From contig NZ_JBFQGA010000002.1 of the NCBI RefSeq assembly GCF_040932435.1, positions 372,001 to 436,000 on the forward strand: a DNA stretch of 64,000 bases. The letters run 5' to 3'. Numbering within the stretch: position 1 is the first letter of the stretch; each line of letters starts with the position of its first letter. Shown here one piece after another: positions 27,801 to 35,873 of the stretch. Both the position numbers and the translations under genes were made by a program. The notes beneath the pieces are model-generated. The model made no database searches. It was not told the DNA's origin and worked only from the letters and a program-made list of their open reading frames with translations. Origin of the DNA: Kluyvera sp040932435 (GTDB taxonomy: Bacteria; Pseudomonadota; Gammaproteobacteria; Enterobacterales; Enterobacteriaceae).

Positions 27801-28159
27801 TTACGCGTCTCGTCATCATTATCAACGTCGCTCAGCGCATTCAAGTTATCCGTTGCCTGACGCAACTTGGCTGGCGCCTGTTCAATCTGTTTCTGCAGTT
27901 GCGCAGACTCGTCCTTAATGCGAGCGATTTTATCCAGCAACTGGAGCGTTTCGTTAAGATCCTGCTGCACCAATTTATCCTGAGGCGTCAGGTCTTTTTT
28001 ATTATTAAGCGTAGTCAGTTGATCCTGAACATCTGCACGGTCAGGAATATCGGCGCTGCTTAGCGCACGGGCTTGCGCCACGGCCATAGAGAAGAAGAAG
28101 CAGACAGCAACAATGAGAAATGCAGAGATCGTGGCCCGTGGGCGGATGTTATGCAGCAT
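24809..28159 (-). CDS. mscK: MscK (KefA), potassium-dependent mechanosensitive channel
   Basis: 1116 aa (E. coli 1120). Signal peptide ending VAQARA near residue 33, a long periplasmic coiled-coil region (about 35-470), eleven or so membrane helices, and a C-terminal MscS-type pore domain with LGFGLQEIFGNFVSG and the downstream FSGTVSKIRIRATTITDFDRKEVIIPNK beta domain (described in two parts). Opens under osmotic downshock. Lies between convergent ybaM and the acrR gene on the same strand. Confidence 0.95.
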   Translation of the reverse strand: MLHNIRPRATISAFLIVAVCFFFSMAVAQARALSSADIPDRADVQDQLTTLNNKKDLTPQDKLVQQDLNETLQLLDKIARIKDESAQLQKQIEQAPAKLRQATDNLNALSDVDNDDETRKTLATLSLRQLEARVSQLVDDLQNAQNDLATYNSQLVSLQTQPERVQNAMNSASQQLLQVRNSLNGATAGDALRPTQQTMLLVQKSLLDAEIELQRKSLAGNTVLQDTLQKQRDYVTAYSTRLEHQLQLLQDAVNSKRLTLSEKTVAESASPEEAAHIQGNPLVKQELEVNHQLSQKLITATESGNQLVQQNIKVKTWLDRALQSEQNVKEQIAVLKGSLLLSRILYQQQQTLPSADELEDMTTRIADLRLEQFEINQQRDALFQGDEFVAKMEEGHSGEVDAEVHDALLQIVDSRREMLDLINKQLGNQLMMAINLQINQQQLMSVSKSLKSILTQQIFWVNSNRPMDWDWIKSFPEALKNQFKSMKITVNWEKAWPAVFIAFLAGLPLLLIAGLIRWRLQWLRDYQDKLGSQVGNLRNDSQLHTPKAILIDLIRALPVVLLILAAGLVLLTMQLNISALLWAFSKKLAIFWLVFGLCWKVLEKNGVAVRHFNMPEQLTSHWRRQIVRISLALLPLHFWSVVSELSPLNLMDDVLGQFVILLNLLAIAILTWPMCRESWRDKESHSLRLLTVTVLSLVPLGLMVLTATGYFYTTLRLSGRWIETVYLVIFWNLLYQTVLRGLSVAARRIAYRRAVARRQNMVKEGAEGAEPQEEPTIALEQINQQTLRITMLVMVALFGVMFWAIWSDLITVFSYLDSITLWHYNGTEAGASVVKNVTMGSLLFAIIASMVAWALIRNLPGLLEVLVLSRLNMRQGASYAITTILNYVILVVGAMAVFGSLGVSWDKLQWLAAALSVGLGFGLQEIFGNFVSGLIILFERPVRIGDTVTIGTFSGTVSKIRIRATTITDFDRKEVIIPNKAFVTERLINWSLSDTITRVVIRLGVAYGSDLDKVKAVLLQAATSHPKVMHDPEPSVFFTTFGASTLDHELRLYVRELRDRSYTVDELNRTIDRLCRENDINIAFNQLEVHLHNEKGDEVTEVKRDGKNDGTPLIAD

Positions 28160-28286
28160 AATGTGAACACGTGTAGTGGTTAAAGCCGGTAGCGAGCCGG
28201 AGATAAATACCGGCGCAGAATAGCACTTTAGAGAACGGCCGAATAGCTGGAGATTCTAGGATTCTTCCGGGTGTGGAAAGGGCGCG

Positions 28287-28931
28287 CTAGGCGTCGATAT
28301 CTCCACGCAGCGTCGGGCAAAACTGGTACATTTCGATCAAAATAGCCACATAGGCTCGTGCCTCAGCTCGCAGATCGAACGCCGACGGTATAGACAGCCA
28401 GTTCTCCATTAACCCGGAAATATAGCTACGGGTTAAAATTGCCGCCCGGCGACGTAATAGATTAGCCGGTAAAGCATTCGCGACGATACAGTCATTTAAC
28501 GCTTGTTCAATTCTATCGTAACTTTCAATACATAAATTGTGCTGTGCCTGTTGCACAACCGCCATTTCACCGACAAACTCACACTTGTGAAAGATAATCT
28601 CCATCATCAAGCGTCGGCGTTCTTCAACCACGGTTGCTTCTAGGATGTAAACAAGGATTTCCCTTAAGACTGATAGTGGATCGTCCGGGAATTTTACCCG
28701 ATACTCAATCTCAAGATCGCTGATGCTGGATTCTGATAACGCCCAGATTTCGTTAAAGAGATCCGACTTATCCTTAAAGTGCCAGTAAATCGCGCCGCGC
28801 GTCACCCCGGCCGCTTTTGCAATCTCGGCCAGTGAAGTAGATGATACCCCCTGCTGTGAGAATAACCGCAGGGCAACATCTAGGATGTGTTGACGCGTAA
28901 TTTGCGCCTGTTCTTTGGTTTTTCGTGCCAT
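28287..28931 (-). CDS. acrR: AcrR, TetR-family repressor of acrAB
   Basis: 214 aa. N-terminal TetR helix-turn-helix (VTRGAIYWHFKDKSDLFNEI at about 34-53) and a helical ligand-binding domain. Represses acrAB and itself from the shared intergenic operator and is released by drugs and dyes. Divergent from acrA. Start ATG lies 28 bp from the operator edge. Confidence 0.96.
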   Translation of the reverse strand: MARKTKEQAQITRQHILDVALRLFSQQGVSSTSLAEIAKAAGVTRGAIYWHFKDKSDLFNEIWALSESSISDLEIEYRVKFPDDPLSVLREILVYILEATVVEERRRLMMEIIFHKCEFVGEMAVVQQAQHNLCIESYDRIEQALNDCIVANALPANLLRRRAAILTRSYISGLMENWLSIPSAFDLRAEARAYVAILIEMYQFCPTLRGDIDA

Positions 28932-28959
28932 AGGTCGGTGAATTTACAGAGGTTAGATT

Positions 28960-28983
28960 TACATACATTTATGAATGTATGTA
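28960..28983. promoter_or_regulatory. AcrR operator between acrR and acrA
   Basis: Perfect 24-bp inverted repeat: arms TACATACATT and AATGTATGTA around TATG. This equals the described E. coli AcrR site. It overlaps the region where acrAB transcription starts, upstream of a GATAAT-like -10 near 28995. Confidence 0.93.
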
Positions 28984-29073
28984 CCATAGTATGACGATAA
29001 TACAAACGCAGCAATGGGTTTGTGGACGCTTGTTCCATTGATCAATTTGAAATCGGACACTCGAGGTTTACAT

Positions 29074-30270
29074 ATGAACAAAAACAGAGGGTTAACGCCT
29101 CTGGCGGTCGTTCTGATGCTCTCAGGCAGCTTAGCGCTAACAGGATGTGACGACAAACCAGCTCAGCAAGGAGCACAACAGGCACCAGAAGTTGGCGTTG
29201 TGACGCTCAAATCTGAACCTCTTGTAATCACGACAGAATTACCCGGCCGTACGAATGCATTCCGCGTGGCGGAAGTTCGTCCGCAGGTCAGCGGTATTAT
29301 TCTGAAACGCAACTTTACCGAAGGTGGTGATATCACCGCAGGTGAGTCGCTTTATCAGATTGATCCGGCAACCTATCAGGCATCTTATGAAAGCGCCAAA
29401 GGGGATTTAGCGAAAGCACAGGCCGCCGCGAATATTGCCAAACTCACCGTTAATCGTTATTCCAAACTGCTGGGTACGCAGTACATCAGCCGTCAGGATT
29501 ACGACACCGCCGTCGCCGATGCACAACAGGCTAACGCTGCCGTTGTTGCGGCAAAAGCCGCTGTTGAAACCGCGCGTATCAACCTTGCCTACACCAAAGT
29601 GACCTCGCCTATCAGCGGACGCATTGGTAAATCTTCCGTGACCGAAGGCGCACTGGTGCAAAACGGCCAGGCCACCGCGCTGGCAACCGTTCAGCAGTTA
29701 GATCCTATCTACGTTGACGTGACCCAATCCAGTAACGACTTCTTACGTCTGAAGCAGGAACTGGCTGACGGCAAGCTGAAGCAGGAAAACGGTAAAGCGA
29801 AAGTGGATCTGGTGACCAACGACGGCATCAAATACCCGCAGAGCGGAACGCTAGAGTTTTCTGACGTCACCGTTGACCAGACTACCGGGTCTATCACCCT
29901 GCGCGCTGTGTTCCCTAACCCAGATAATACGTTACTGCCGGGCATGTTTGTCCGCGCTCGCTTGGAAGAAGGGACCAACCCGACCGCGCTGCTGGTGCCA
30001 CAGCAAGGTGTGACCCGTACGCCACGCGGTGATGCAACCGCACTGGTCGTGGGCGAAGGCGATAAAGTCGAAACTCGTCAGATCGTAGCATCACAGGCTA
30101 TTGGCGATAAATGGCTGGTGACCAGTGGTTTGAAAGATGGCGATCGCGTGATTATCACCGGTCTGCAAAAAGTGAAGCCGGGCGCGCAGGTTAAAGCCCA
30201 GGAAGTCACTTCTGACGCTAAACAGTCTGCGGCAGCAGGCGGCGCTCAGTCAGAACAAACCAAGTCTTAA
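29074..30270 (+). CDS. acrA: AcrA, periplasmic adaptor lipoprotein of AcrAB-TolC
   Basis: 398 aa from ATG 29074. Lipoprotein signal with lipobox LTGC (Cys25); residues after it DD, a retention signal for the inner membrane. Barrel-sandwich (lipoyl) halves around residues 50-95 and 170-205 frame an alpha-helical hairpin, followed by beta-barrel and membrane-proximal domains. Bridges AcrB and TolC. 22 bp separate it from acrB in the same operon. Confidence 0.97.
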   Translation: MNKNRGLTPLAVVLMLSGSLALTGCDDKPAQQGAQQAPEVGVVTLKSEPLVITTELPGRTNAFRVAEVRPQVSGIILKRNFTEGGDITAGESLYQIDPATYQASYESAKGDLAKAQAAANIAKLTVNRYSKLLGTQYISRQDYDTAVADAQQANAAVVAAKAAVETARINLAYTKVTSPISGRIGKSSVTEGALVQNGQATALATVQQLDPIYVDVTQSSNDFLRLKQELADGKLKQENGKAKVDLVTNDGIKYPQSGTLEFSDVTVDQTTGSITLRAVFPNPDNTLLPGMFVRARLEEGTNPTALLVPQQGVTRTPRGDATALVVGEGDKVETRQIVASQAIGDKWLVTSGLKDGDRVIITGLQKVKPGAQVKAQEVTSDAKQSAAAGGAQSEQTKS

Positions 30271-30292
30271 CTTAAACAGGAGCCGTTAAGAC

Positions 30293-33200
30293 ATGCCTAA
30301 TTTCTTTATCGATCGCCCCATATTTGCATGGGTGATCGCCATTATTATCATGCTGGCTGGGGGGCTATCGATCCTCAAATTGCCGGTAGCGCAATATCCA
30401 ACGATTGCGCCGCCTGCGATTTCGATCACAGCCATGTACCCCGGTGCTGACGCCGAAACTGTGCAGAACACGGTTACTCAGGTTATCGAACAGAATATGA
30501 ACGGTATCGATCACCTGATGTACATGTCCTCCAACGGCGACTCCACCGGTACTGCCACCATCACTCTGACCTTCGAATCAGGTACCGATCCAGATATCGC
30601 CCAGGTTCAGGTTCAGAACAAGCTCGCTCTGGCGACGCCACTTCTGCCGCAGGAAGTTCAGCAGCAGGGTATCAGCGTTGAAAAAGCCTCCAGCAGCTTC
30701 TTGATGGTCGTCGGCGTTATCAACACCAACGGCACCATGAATCAGGATGATATTTCTGACTACGTGGCTGCCAACATGAAGGATGCCATCAGCCGTACCA
30801 GCGGTGTGGGTGACGTTCAGCTGTTTGGTTCCCAGTACGCGATGCGTATCTGGATGGACCCGAACAAACTGAACAACTTCCAGTTGACGCCGGTTGACGT
30901 AATTGCTGCGCTGAAAGCACAGAACGCCCAGGTTGCCGCAGGCCAGTTAGGTGGTACACCGCCGGTGAAAGGCCAGCAGCTGAACGCCTCCATCGTGGCG
31001 CAGACCCGTCTGACTAACGTCGATGAGTTCAGCAACATTCTGCTGAAAGTGAATCAGGATGGCTCTCAGGTTCGCCTGCGTGATGTCGCGAAGGTAGAGC
31101 TGGGCGGTGAAAACTATGACGTTATCGCTAAGTTTAACGGCCAGCCGGCTTCCGGTCTGGGGATTAAACTGGCTACTGGCGCTAACGCCTTGGATACCGC
31201 GAACGCTATCCGCGCCGAACTGGCGAAGATGGAACCGTTCTTCCCATCAGGCTTGAAAATCGTTTACCCATACGACACCACCCCGTTCGTTAAGATCTCG
31301 ATTCACGAAGTTGTGAAAACGCTGGTTGAAGCGATAATCTTGGTGTTCTTGGTCATGTACCTGTTCCTGCAGAACTTCCGCGCGACGCTTATCCCAACTA
31401 TCGCCGTTCCGGTCGTCTTGCTCGGTACCTTTGCGGTACTTGCCGCCTTTGGCTTCTCTATAAACACGCTAACGATGTTCGGGATGGTGCTCGCCATCGG
31501 GCTGTTAGTGGATGACGCCATCGTGGTGGTCGAGAACGTTGAGCGTGTTATGGCCGAGGAAGGCCTGCCGCCAAAAGAAGCAACGCGTAAGTCCATGGGC
31601 CAGATTCAAGGCGCACTGGTCGGCATCGCGATGGTGCTGTCAGCCGTATTTATCCCGATGGCCTTCTTCGGTGGTTCTACCGGTGCAATTTACCGTCAGT
31701 TCTCCATCACTATCGTTTCTGCAATGGCGCTGTCCGTACTGGTAGCGTTGATTCTGACGCCGGCGCTGTGCGCCACCATGTTGAAACCTATCCAGAAAGG
31801 CAGCCACGGGGCAACCACCGGATTCTTTGGTTGGTTTAACCGGATGTTCGATAAGAGTACGCATCACTACACCGACAGCGTAGGCAACATTCTGCGTAGC
31901 ACCGGTCGTTATCTGCTGCTGTATCTGATAATCGTAGTGGGAATGGCGTTCCTGTTCGTTCGTCTGCCAAGCTCGTTCCTGCCGGACGAAGACCAGGGCG
32001 TATTCCTGAGCATGGCGCAGCTGCCTGCTGGTGCAACCCAGGAGCGTACGCAGAAAGTACTTGATGAGATGACCAACTACTATCTCACCAAAGAAAAAGA
32101 CAACGTTGAATCCGTCTTTGCTGTTAACGGCTTTGGTTTTGCGGGTCGTGGTCAGAACACCGGTATCGCCTTCGTTTCTTTGAAAGACTGGAGCCAACGT
32201 CCAGGTGACGAGAATAAGGTTGAAGCGATTACCGGACGTGCGATGGGCTACTTCTCACAGATTAAAGATGCGATGGTGTTCGCCTTTAACCTGCCAGCCA
32301 TCGTTGAACTGGGTACCGCTACCGGCTTCGACTTCCAGTTGATCGATCAGGCCGGTTTGGGCCACGAAAAACTGACCCAGGCGCGTAACCAGCTGTTCGG
32401 CATGATTGCGCAGCACCCTGACATGCTGGCCGGCGTCCGTCCTAACGGTCTGGAAGATACGCCTCAGTTCAAGGTCGATATCGATCAGGAAAAAGCACAG
32501 GCGCTGGGCGTTTCTATTAGCGACATCAACACCACGCTGGGTACGGCCTGGGGTGGTAGCTACGTCAACGACTTCATCGACCGTGGTCGCGTGAAGAAGG
32601 TGTATCTGATGTCTGAAGCGAAATACCGTATGCTGCCGGAAGATATCGGTAACTGGTACGTTCGTGGCAGCAATGGTCAGATGGTTCCGTTCTCAGCGTT
32701 CTCAACTTCACGTTGGGAATACGGCTCACCGCGTCTGGAACGTTACAACGGTCTGCCATCGATGGAAATTCTTGGTCAGGCGTCACCGGGTAAGAGTACC
32801 GGTGAAGCGATGAACCTGATGGAAGAGCTGGCGGGTAAACTGCCTGCAGGTATCGGCTATGACTGGACGGGGATGTCCTACCAGGAACGTCTGTCTGGTA
32901 ACCAGGCCCCTGCCCTGTATGCCATTTCACTGATTGTCGTATTCTTGTGTCTGGCAGCGCTGTATGAGAGCTGGTCGATTCCGTTCTCGGTCATGCTGGT
33001 TGTTCCGCTTGGGGTTGTCGGCGCACTGCTGGCGGCTACATTCCGCGGTTTGACCAACGACGTTTACTTCCAGGTAGGTCTGTTGACCACCATCGGGCTA
33101 TCGGCGAAGAACGCAATATTGATTGTTGAATTCGCCAAAGACCTGATGGACAAAGAAGGTAAAGGTCTGATTGAAGCGACGCTGGAAGCGGTTCGTATGC

Positions 33201-33439
33201 GTCTGCGTCCAATCCTGATGACCTCGCTGGCCTTTATCCTCGGTGTTATGCCGCTGGTTATCAGTACCGGTGCAGGCTCTGGTGCCCAGAACGCCGTTGG
33301 TACGGGCGTAATGGGCGGGATGGTCACCGCGACCGTTCTGGCGATCTTCTTCGTTCCGGTGTTCTTCGTGGTTGTTCGTCGTCGCTTTAGTCGTAAGAGC
33401 GAAGACATTGAGCATAGCCATAACGTAGAACATCACTAA
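30293..33439 (+). CDS. acrB: AcrB, RND multidrug efflux pump
   Basis: 1048 aa, RND topology: helix 1, large periplasmic loop, helices 2-7, second loop, helices 8-12. Proton-relay Asp pair is visible in GLLVDDAIVVVENVERV (helix 4), and the Lys in helix 10 in LSAKNAILIVEFAK. N-terminus PNFFIDRPIFAWVIAI is diagnostic. Trimeric pump exporting antibiotics, bile salts and dyes with AcrA and TolC. A strong terminator follows. Confidence 0.98.
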   Translation: MPNFFIDRPIFAWVIAIIIMLAGGLSILKLPVAQYPTIAPPAISITAMYPGADAETVQNTVTQVIEQNMNGIDHLMYMSSNGDSTGTATITLTFESGTDPDIAQVQVQNKLALATPLLPQEVQQQGISVEKASSSFLMVVGVINTNGTMNQDDISDYVAANMKDAISRTSGVGDVQLFGSQYAMRIWMDPNKLNNFQLTPVDVIAALKAQNAQVAAGQLGGTPPVKGQQLNASIVAQTRLTNVDEFSNILLKVNQDGSQVRLRDVAKVELGGENYDVIAKFNGQPASGLGIKLATGANALDTANAIRAELAKMEPFFPSGLKIVYPYDTTPFVKISIHEVVKTLVEAIILVFLVMYLFLQNFRATLIPTIAVPVVLLGTFAVLAAFGFSINTLTMFGMVLAIGLLVDDAIVVVENVERVMAEEGLPPKEATRKSMGQIQGALVGIAMVLSAVFIPMAFFGGSTGAIYRQFSITIVSAMALSVLVALILTPALCATMLKPIQKGSHGATTGFFGWFNRMFDKSTHHYTDSVGNILRSTGRYLLLYLIIVVGMAFLFVRLPSSFLPDEDQGVFLSMAQLPAGATQERTQKVLDEMTNYYLTKEKDNVESVFAVNGFGFAGRGQNTGIAFVSLKDWSQRPGDENKVEAITGRAMGYFSQIKDAMVFAFNLPAIVELGTATGFDFQLIDQAGLGHEKLTQARNQLFGMIAQHPDMLAGVRPNGLEDTPQFKVDIDQEKAQALGVSISDINTTLGTAWGGSYVNDFIDRGRVKKVYLMSEAKYRMLPEDIGNWYVRGSNGQMVPFSAFSTSRWEYGSPRLERYNGLPSMEILGQASPGKSTGEAMNLMEELAGKLPAGIGYDWTGMSYQERLSGNQAPALYAISLIVVFLCLAALYESWSIPFSVMLVVPLGVVGALLAATFRGLTNDVYFQVGLLTTIGLSAKNAILIVEFAKDLMDKEGKGLIEATLEAVRMRLRPILMTSLAFILGVMPLVISTGAGSGAQNAVGTGVMGGMVTATVLAIFFVPVFFVVVRRRFSRKSEDIEHSHNVEHH

Positions 33440-33452
33440 AATTCTGACAGCT

Positions 33453-33480
33453 AAAGGGCCGCGCAAGCGGCCCTTTTTTT
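33453..33480 (+). terminator. acrAB terminator
   Basis: Stem AAAGGGCCGC / GCGGCCCTTT with GCAA loop, then a run of T; 13 bases after the acrB stop. Confidence 0.93.
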
Positions 33481-33983
33481 ATCCATCTTACCGATAAAAG
33501 CAGATGACACCTGTCTCGTCTGTTTTTTAATCAATCATAAAAAAGGTTGATATTGTTTTCGCGATTAATATTAAAAGAACGCTCCCTTATAAAATCGCAA
33601 TTTGAGAATTGTCTTGAGTTTATTTTGAGTAAATCAGAATGGCTGTCATTTCTTAAATTAATTAAGAATATTCCTACGACGTGTACTGAAACTTCGTGAG
33701 AAATTTGTGGTCGAAGCTATTGAGTCGCTATAATCCGATAGATGCTTCTTATGTGGAAACAAGATGTTAGCCTTTAATGCTTAGCATTGTCCTGACCACT
33801 AAAGAAGAATAACCATCGGCGACTAAATTGTAATTTTTCGTAATAGCTCGGTGAAATCTTTTCCAGAGTGGATTATAGTTACAGCAGATCGGGGACATGT
33901 ACATGTTTCTGGTTAACCAGCAGTACCCATCCCGCACCGGTATTTGTTATTCGTTGTTTGTTCTGCTATCAGGGGGATGCGTT
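33481..33983 (+). promoter_or_regulatory. AT-rich leader of tomB-hha with candidate promoter
   Basis: No gene is seen in this 500-bp AT-rich stretch. A perfect -10 TATAAT at 33729-33734 with a weak -35 TTGTGG at 33705-33710 (18-bp spacer) would give a leader of about 240 bases before tomB. The long AT-rich tract is the sort of sequence bound by H-NS and Hha. Confidence 0.45.
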
Positions 33984-34358
33984 ATGGACGAATACTCACC
34001 AAAAAGACATGATATCGCACAGCTTAAGTTTCTTTGCGAAACCCTGTATCATGACAGCCTTTCCACGCTGGAAGAGAGCAACCATGGCTGGGTTAATGAC
34101 CCTACTTCAGCAATCAACCTACAGCTAAATGAACTGATAGAACATATTGCAACGTTCGCACTTAATTATAAGATTAAGTACGATGAAGATAATAAACTGA
34201 TTGCACAGATTGACGAATATCTGGATGATACTTTCATGCTGTTCGGCAACTACGGCATTAATAGCGATGATTTACTTAAATGGCGCAAGTCAGGGAACAG
34301 GCTTTTCCGCTGTTTTGTCAACGCTAGCCGTGCTAACCCCGTTAGCCTCTCTTGTTAA
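33984..34358 (+). CDS. tomB: TomB (YbaJ), Hha antitoxin / biofilm modulator
   Basis: 124 aa from the ATG at 33984 with AGGGGG 7 bases upstream; in-frame upstream ATGs lack ribosome sites and give a non-conserved extension. Acidic helical protein nearly identical to E. coli TomB (MDEYSPKRHDIAQLKFLCE...). It promotes oxidation of Hha Cys18 and so neutralises Hha toxicity. 25 bp upstream of hha. Confidence 0.95.
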   Translation: MDEYSPKRHDIAQLKFLCETLYHDSLSTLEESNHGWVNDPTSAINLQLNELIEHIATFALNYKIKYDEDNKLIAQIDEYLDDTFMLFGNYGINSDDLLKWRKSGNRLFRCFVNASRANPVSLSC

Positions 34359-34383
34359 AACTATTACAATCAATAGGTGAATT

Positions 34384-34602
34384 ATGTCTGATAAACCACT
34401 AACTAAAACTGATTATTTGATGCGACTACGCCGCTGTCAGTCAATTGATACTCTAGAGCGCGTCATTGAAAAAAATAAATATGAACTTTCTGATAATGAA
34501 CTGGCGGTATTTTACTCAGCAGCCGATCATCGTCTGGCTGAATTGACCATGAATAAGCTGTACGACAAAATCCCGTCAACCGTATGGAAGTTCATTCGCT
34601 AA
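34384..34602 (+). CDS. hha: Hha, haemolysin-expression modulator (H-NS partner)
   Basis: 72 aa. YmoA/Hha family; contains Cys18 in RRCQSIDTLE and the Asp-containing NELAVFYSAADHRLAEL region that contacts H-NS. Co-represses AT-rich, often horizontally acquired genes. Operon with tomB. Confidence 0.97.
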   Translation: MSDKPLTKTDYLMRLRRCQSIDTLERVIEKNKYELSDNELAVFYSAADHRLAELTMNKLYDKIPSTVWKFIR

Positions 34603-34680
34603 TCTTTCTTCTGTTGTGAGCACAAGGTTCATCTCTCCTGTTTTGACCTATAACTGTGATTATTATCACAACTACAATTC

Positions 34681-34692
34681 GGGAACGTTCCC
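34681..34692. repeat. Perfect 12-bp palindrome upstream of maa
   Basis: GGGAACGTTCCC, 51 bp before the maa start and just after the hha-maa gap. A dimeric regulator site or a short hairpin; no known box is recognised. Confidence 0.4.
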
Positions 34693-34743
34693 AAAAAGCC
34701 GATAGCCTTTTATGGTAGTGGCTTCCCGTATACGGAGGCTCCC

Positions 34744-35298
34744 ATGAGTACTGAAAAGCAAAAAATGATTGCTGGCGAGCATTATCGCCCGGCAGACGAC
34801 ACGCTAAGAATGGACCGGGTACGCGCAAGGCACCTTATCCACCGTTATAACCACACGGCCCCTGATGAAAAAACCACCCGTGCGCAACTCCTCAGCGAAC
34901 TATTAGGCAAAGGCGATGACGCCTATATTGAGCCGACGTTTCGCTGCGACTATGGCTATAACATTTTCCTTGGCACCAATTTCTACGCCAATTTTGATTG
35001 CGTCATGCTAGATGTGTGCCCTATCCATATTGGTGATAACTGTATGCTGGCCCCCGGCGTACATATTTATACCGCAACGCATCCGCTCAATGCCGATGAA
35101 CGCAATAGCGGCGTGGAATACGGCAAACCGGTCGCGATTGGCAATAATGTTTGGATTGGCGGGCGCGCCATTATTAATCCCGGCGTGACAATCGGCGATA
35201 ATGCGGTAATTGCGTCAGGCGCCGTGGTGGTCAAGGATGTCCCAGCGAATGCCGTAGTCGGTGGCAACCCCGCTAAAATCATCAAAATGGTGAGCTGA
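34744..35298 (+). CDS. maa: Maa, maltose O-acetyltransferase
   Basis: 184 aa. Left-handed parallel beta-helix (hexapeptide repeats, e.g. IGDNCMLAPGV, IGDNAVIASGAVVV) after a helical N-terminus. The catalytic His lies in TATHPLNADERNS. Acetylates maltose or glucose with acetyl-CoA. Preceded by GGAGGC. Confidence 0.94.
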   Translation: MSTEKQKMIAGEHYRPADDTLRMDRVRARHLIHRYNHTAPDEKTTRAQLLSELLGKGDDAYIEPTFRCDYGYNIFLGTNFYANFDCVMLDVCPIHIGDNCMLAPGVHIYTATHPLNADERNSGVEYGKPVAIGNNVWIGGRAIINPGVTIGDNAVIASGAVVVKDVPANAVVGGNPAKIIKMVS

Positions 35299-35402
35299 AA
35301 GATTGACGGACTGTTATGCTTTTTTGCAACTGATCTGTTACTTTCAGTATGGATTAATGCAACATACAATAGGCTATTGAGCCTTCCGTTGCCGAGCATA
35401 AG

Positions 35403-35873
35403 ATGTCAGAGATCCAGCGATTACTCACGCAAACTATTGATGAACTGAATTTAGCTGAAAAGCGTGACAACCGCCCACGCTTTAGTATCAGTTTTATCCG
35501 CAATCATCCCGGCCTATTCATCGCCATGTACCTTGCCTTCTTTGCAACCCTCGTGGTGATGATGCGTTCTGATACGCTGGCGGATTCGGTCTGGCTACTG
35601 TGGCTGATGTTTGTGCTGCTTAACGGTTTCTTCTTCTTCGACGTTTATCCACGCTACCGATACGAAGATATTGATGTGCTGGATTTCCGCGTCTGCTACA
35701 ACGGCGAGTGGTATAACACCCGCTTTGTCCCACCGCAGCTTATTGAACGCATCCTGAACTCCAGCCGCGTAGATGGTCAGTCGAAAACGCAGTTGCAGAA
35801 AATGCTCTCAACCAAAGGTGAGCTGTCGTTCTACGATATTTTCAGTCTTACCCGCAGCGGTGCTGCGCAATAA
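35403..35873 (+). CDS. ylaC: YlaC, inner-membrane protein
   Basis: 156 aa, equal to E. coli YlaC. Two hydrophobic helices (about 37-57 and 63-80) followed by a cytosolic domain. Function unknown. Its 3' end overlaps by 26 bp the convergent regulator gene, an arrangement not seen in E. coli. Confidence 0.9.
   Translation: MSEIQRLLTQTIDELNLAEKRDNRPRFSISFIRNHPGLFIAMYLAFFATLVVMMRSDTLADSVWLLWLMFVLLNGFFFFDVYPRYRYEDIDVLDFRVCYNGEWYNTRFVPPQLIERILNSSRVDGQSKTQLQKMLSTKGELSFYDIFSLTRSGAAQ

Noticed and set aside
33868..34128. 86-codon frame overlapping tomB start
   Set aside because: Different frame from the conserved TomB protein and lacks a ribosome site.
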